64,000 nt of DNA. Source: BQWY01 sp046351095 (GTDB lineage: Bacteria; Nitrospirota; Nitrospiria; Nitrospirales; Nitrospiraceae). Position 1 is the first letter of the stretch. Each line of letters begins with the position of its first letter. Of this stretch, positions 60,948 to 64,000 are shown one piece after another. The DNA lies in contig JAXLZC010000001.1 in NCBI GenBank assembly GCA_046351095.1, positions 806,001 through 870,000 on the forward strand. Direction: 5' to 3'. The position numbers were made by a program, and so were the translations under genes. Under the pieces are notes generated by a model. The model saw only the letters and a program-made list of their open reading frames with translations, was not told the DNA's origin and made no database searches.

Positions 60948-61829
60948 TTATGACTGCCCCGTGAAGGGCGCCTTGATCTTCTTCAACATCTGACTTAACG
61001 ACGACGCGCCCGATTCGCCCGAGCCCTCGCAGGCGCGACGCAGCTTCGTGGCGATATCGCGGAAGGCTTGTGCCTGGGGCGACTCCGGATTCGCGACCAC
61101 GATCGGTGTGCCGCTGTCGCCGCCGCTCCGGATCGCGGGATCGATCGGCACGCGTCCCAAAAACGGAATGCCCATTTTTTCCGCCGCGCGCTCGCCGCCC
61201 CCGTACGAAAAAATCTCCGTCTTCTCGCCGCAGTGGCCGCAGACGAAGTGGCTCATGTTCTCCACCAGGCCAAGCATCGGCACATTGACCTTCTGGAACA
61301 TCATGACGCCCTTGCGGACGTCGTAGAGCGCCACATCCTGCGGCGTCGTCACCGTCACCGCCCCGCGCAGCGGAACGAGTTGCGACAACGTCAACTGCGC
61401 ATCGCCCGTCCCCGGCGGCAAATCGATCAACAAATAATCGAGCTCGCCCCAGAGCACGTCGCGAAAAAACTGTTGGATGGCCGTATGCACCATCGGCCCG
61501 CGCCACACCACCGCCGTGTCGTCCGGCACAAAAAACGCCATGGAGATGAGCTTCACCCCGTGGTTTTCCGGCGGAATAATTTTCCCATCGCGTTGCTCCG
61601 GCTGTTTCGAGACCCCCATCATCATCGGGATGTTGGGGCCGTAGATGTCCGCGTCGAGCAAACCGACGCGCGCGCCCATCTGCGCCAGCGCCACGGCGAG
61701 GTTGACCGACACCGTGGACTTTCCCACACCGCCCTTGGCGCTGCTGACGGCTACCGCGTGCTTCACACCCGGAATCAGATCGACCTGCGGCGCCGCGCCT
61801 GCCGGCCCTCGTGCCTGTTCATCCGCCAT
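60948..61829 (-). CDS. mrp: Mrp/NBP35-family iron-sulfur carrier ATPase (ApbC)
   Basis: This 293-residue P-loop ATPase binds and transfers 4Fe-4S clusters to target proteins. The deviant Walker A motif is SSAKGGVGKST (about 29-39). LLDADIYGPNIPMMMG and LLIDLPPGTGDAQLT follow. The cluster-binding CxxC is VCGHCG. ATG 61829 is preceded by AAGGAG at ideal spacing, so the GTG at 61850 is rejected. It heads an operon with a Rieske protein and LipA, both iron-sulfur proteins, which makes it a natural assembly factor for them. Confidence 0.94.
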   Translation of the reverse strand: MADEQARGPAGAAPQVDLIPGVKHAVAVSSAKGGVGKSTVSVNLAVALAQMGARVGLLDADIYGPNIPMMMGVSKQPEQRDGKIIPPENHGVKLISMAFFVPDDTAVVWRGPMVHTAIQQFFRDVLWGELDYLLIDLPPGTGDAQLTLSQLVPLRGAVTVTTPQDVALYDVRKGVMMFQKVNVPMLGLVENMSHFVCGHCGEKTEIFSYGGGERAAEKMGIPFLGRVPIDPAIRSGGDSGTPIVVANPESPQAQAFRDIATKLRRACEGSGESGASSLSQMLKKIKAPFTGQS

Positions 61830-62127
61830 ACCTACCGCTCCTTCAGGCACCTCGCCTGTATCGACCGTCCCCGTTTATTCGTATACGCCGATCCGCTCGC
61901 ACGGACGGCACCGTCCTACACTGCCTCGCATCATATGCGATCCGTCTCTTTAAATGGAATGGGAAAGCAGGTGTCCGCGAGACGATCGTCCGCACAGTCG
62001 CGGGCCTGTCGTCTCGATCGTTCCCGCACATGCCGCCTCCTGGTCTTCACACATCGCGCATCGCGGCGTAGGGATTTTTTACGGCAACGTGTATACTACC
62101 GCTACCGCTGGTCTAGGAGTTACGGCG
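61830..62127. other. Divergent intergenic region mrp / putA
   Basis: A 298-bp gap. On the plus strand a TATACT -10 box (62092-62097) lies about 30 bp before putA, but I found no good -35. TAGGAG (62114-62119) is the putA ribosome site. No gene or riboswitch was seen. Confidence 0.4.
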
Positions 62128-64000
62128 ATGCCGATTCCACTCCACCATCCTGACCAACTCGAGCCGGCTATTCAACACATCGGGCGCCGCCTGGCTGCCG
62201 CCTCTGCCGGCGAGTCGCCGACGCTCTTCGACCATCGTCGCTGGTCGCGCAGTCTGCTCGACTGGGCGATGAAGGATCCGCACTTCAAGGTCCAACTCTT
62301 TCGCTTCGTCGATGTTCTGCCGTCGCTCACGAGCGACGAGCAGGTGGCACGGTTGCTGGAAGAATATTTCGGTCAGGACGTGCCGCTCGGCGCCACGCTG
62401 AAGTGGGGCATGCGCGTCCTCACGCGCACGACGGTCGGCGCCAAACTCGGTGCGCGAACGATTCGCCATCAAGTCGAGCAGATGGCAAAGACCTTCATCG
62501 CCGGCGCCACGGTCGCGGACAGCGGCCCGACGTTGACGGAATGCTGGACCCGACAGCGCGCCTGCTCCGTCGATCTTCTGGGCGAAGCGAGTGTCTCCGA
62601 AGTAGAAGCCGGACGCTACCTGACGCGCTGCCTCCTCGCCTTGGACGAACTCGTCGCCCTGGCACAGCAATGGCCCGCGCAAATGCTCCTCGAACGAGAC
62701 CATCTCGGGCCGCTCCCCCGCGTCCAACTGTCGATCAAACTCACGGCGCTGTACTCGCAGCTTGATCCGATCGATCCGGACGGCTGCTACGACGCGATCG
62801 CACCGCGGCTACGCCTGCTCGTTCGACGCGCGCAGTCGCTGCCCGCCGCCATCGTGTTCGACATGGAGCAGGCCGAGCTGAAATCCCTCACGCTCGACAT
62901 CTTCATGCGGCTGTTCAGCGAACCGGAATTCCAGTCGTTTCCCTATGCGGGGCTGGCGCTGCAGGCCTACCTCCGCGACACGCCGGCGGATGTGGATCGT
63001 CTCATTCGCTGGGTACAGCGGCGCGATGCGCCCATCCTGCTGCGGCTCGTCAAAGGCGCCTATTGGGATGCGGAAATCGTACGCGCGCGGCTGCAAGGCT
63101 GGCCGATCCCCCTGTTCGAACAGAAATGGGAGACCGACGCGCAGTACGAATCGCTCGCGCGGACACTACTCGATCATACGCAGTGGATCAGGCCCGCCTT
63201 CGGCACGCACAACTTACGCACGCTTGCCGCCGTGGAGGCCTATGCGCAGGCACGCGGCCTTCCGCAGGAGGCCATCGAATATCAGATGATCTTCGGCATG
63301 GCGGAGCCCTTGCAGACGGCCGTCGTCCACTTACCGAGGCGCCTGCGATTGTATGCGCCGGTCGGCGCGCTCCTGCCCGGCATGGCCTATTTGGTGCGGC
63401 GCCTGCTCGAAAACACGTCCAACGAATCGTTCTTACGGAAGGAATATGTCGAGTCGCTCCCGTTGGACTGGTTGTTGGCTCCGCCTGCGCCGCCTTCGAG
63501 TCTGAACTGGATCGGTCAAGCGCCGACTATCCACCGAGGCAACGACAGCGATTCAACGACCGAGCGCGAACCCACGTCGTCGCACAGCCCGTTTCGGAAC
63601 GAACCGCTCGCCGATTTTTCGCAGGAGCACGCGCGGAGCGCAATGGCGGATGCCCTTGCCGCCGTACGCGCAAATTTCGGCCAGCAGATTTTTTACAGCG
63701 TCGCCGAGGGAATTCGTGCGTCGGGTCCGCCGCTGTTCTCTCACAACCCCGCTCAACCGGACGAACGACTCGGGGTGCTGACCTCCTGCTCGCCGGCGGA
63801 TGTGCCGGCCGCCGTCCACGCGGCGGTGCGTCATGCCGTCTCCTGGCGGCAAACGCCGATAGCGACACGTACGGCCATCCTGCACCGTGCCGCGGCGATC
63901 ATGCGCGAGCGCCGCTACGATCTCGCGGCCTGGGAAATTCTCGAAGTCGGCAAGCCCTGGCGAGAAGCCGACGCCGACGTCTGCGAGGCCATCGACTTTT
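62128..64000 (+). CDS. putA: Bifunctional proline dehydrogenase / P5C dehydrogenase PutA, 3'-truncated by window
   Basis: PutA oxidises proline to glutamate in two steps. The first 624 residues are visible. The FAD-binding proline dehydrogenase barrel spans about 60-470. Its key regions are RVQLSIKLTALYSQLDP (starting at 198), LRLVKGAYWD, FGTHN (358-362) and EYQMIFGMAEP. The aldehyde dehydrogenase domain begins near residue 500 (SWRQTPIATRTAIL, LEVGKPWREADADV). The protein starts at ATG 62128 with TAGGAG upstream and lacks the N-terminal ribbon-helix-helix DNA-binding domain of enterobacterial PutA. The gene continues past the right edge. Confidence 0.93.
   Translation, partial: MPIPLHHPDQLEPAIQHIGRRLAAASAGESPTLFDHRRWSRSLLDWAMKDPHFKVQLFRFVDVLPSLTSDEQVARLLEEYFGQDVPLGATLKWGMRVLTRTTVGAKLGARTIRHQVEQMAKTFIAGATVADSGPTLTECWTRQRACSVDLLGEASVSEVEAGRYLTRCLLALDELVALAQQWPAQMLLERDHLGPLPRVQLSIKLTALYSQLDPIDPDGCYDAIAPRLRLLVRRAQSLPAAIVFDMEQAELKSLTLDIFMRLFSEPEFQSFPYAGLALQAYLRDTPADVDRLIRWVQRRDAPILLRLVKGAYWDAEIVRARLQGWPIPLFEQKWETDAQYESLARTLLDHTQWIRPAFGTHNLRTLAAVEAYAQARGLPQEAIEYQMIFGMAEPLQTAVVHLPRRLRLYAPVGALLPGMAYLVRRLLENTSNESFLRKEYVESLPLDWLLAPPAPPSSLNWIGQAPTIHRGNDSDSTTEREPTSSHSPFRNEPLADFSQEHARSAMADALAAVRANFGQQIFYSVAEGIRASGPPLFSHNPAQPDERLGVLTSCSPADVPAAVHAAVRHAVSWRQTPIATRTAILHRAAAIMRERRYDLAAWEILEVGKPWREADADVCEAIDF

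Noticed and set aside
1..64000. CRISPR arrays, insertion sequences, integrases or toxin-antitoxin genes
   Set aside because: None seen. No regularly spaced repeats, transposase motifs or terminal inverted repeats were recognised.

Overview
The window reads as a GC-rich, Gram-negative bacterial chromosome segment. LptF/LptG, LpxD, an AsmA-like protein, BtuB and several signal peptides show an outer membrane. The gene set and the C+ (zinc-ribbon) L28 protein suggest Nitrospirota, probably a Nitrospira-like nitrite oxidiser. That placement is an inference from gene content, not proof. I saw no insertion sequences, CRISPR arrays, rRNA or tRNA genes. Gene density is high, and many neighbours overlap by 4 nt or less.

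Layout. 0-3 kb: a small unknown protein, a large TPR protein and a cold-shock gene with a clear intrinsic terminator. 3.2-8.7 kb (+): lptF-lptG, then a ketoacyl synthase, an acyl carrier protein with a long basic tail, and lpxD. This is an envelope-lipid block. 8.7-9.9 kb: a small membrane protein and a 632-bp non-coding gap. 9.9-22.1 kb (-): one chemosensory operon of the type-IV-pilus (Pil/Chp) kind. It holds a c-heme DUF3365 protein, a PilH-like CheY, a CheW, a chemoreceptor, a hybrid CheA with three HPt domains, two more CheW proteins, a receiver-coiled-coil protein, an HPt-like protein with Thr at the His position, and an HD-GYP protein. It contains no CheR or CheB.

22.4-38.2 kb (-): cobalamin. 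A riboswitch with a transcription terminator precedes btuF-btuC-btuD. A second riboswitch precedes btuB-cobB-cobO-CWC-pduO-cobU-cobT-cobS-cbiB-cobD-cbiZ-cobQ. These cover uptake, a,c-diamide formation, adenosylation (two unrelated enzymes), side-chain and nucleotide-loop assembly, and cobinamide salvage. Corrin-ring genes are not in the window. 38.3-43.5 kb: semiSWEET, rpmB (+) and, on the minus strand, pepP, an SdhB-like iron-sulfur protein, archease and rtcB. 43.6-49.1 kb: an AsmA-like protein, an MFS transporter and a cyclophilin.

49.1-57.5 kb (-): a MEMO-family protein, then a tightly packed seven-gene block read from 57.5 kb down. It encodes a small soluble protein, a GlmL/MutL-like ASKHA ATPase, a barrel-sandwich/KOW-like protein, an Fn3-DUF6754 membrane protein and three further membrane proteins. 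There is no glutamate mutase nearby. This is my best candidate for an undescribed system. 57.7-64 kb: a 33-residue histone-like Lys/Ala peptide, a secreted protein, an iron-sulfur-themed operon (mrp, Rieske, two unknowns, lipA) and the 5' part of putA, which runs off the window.
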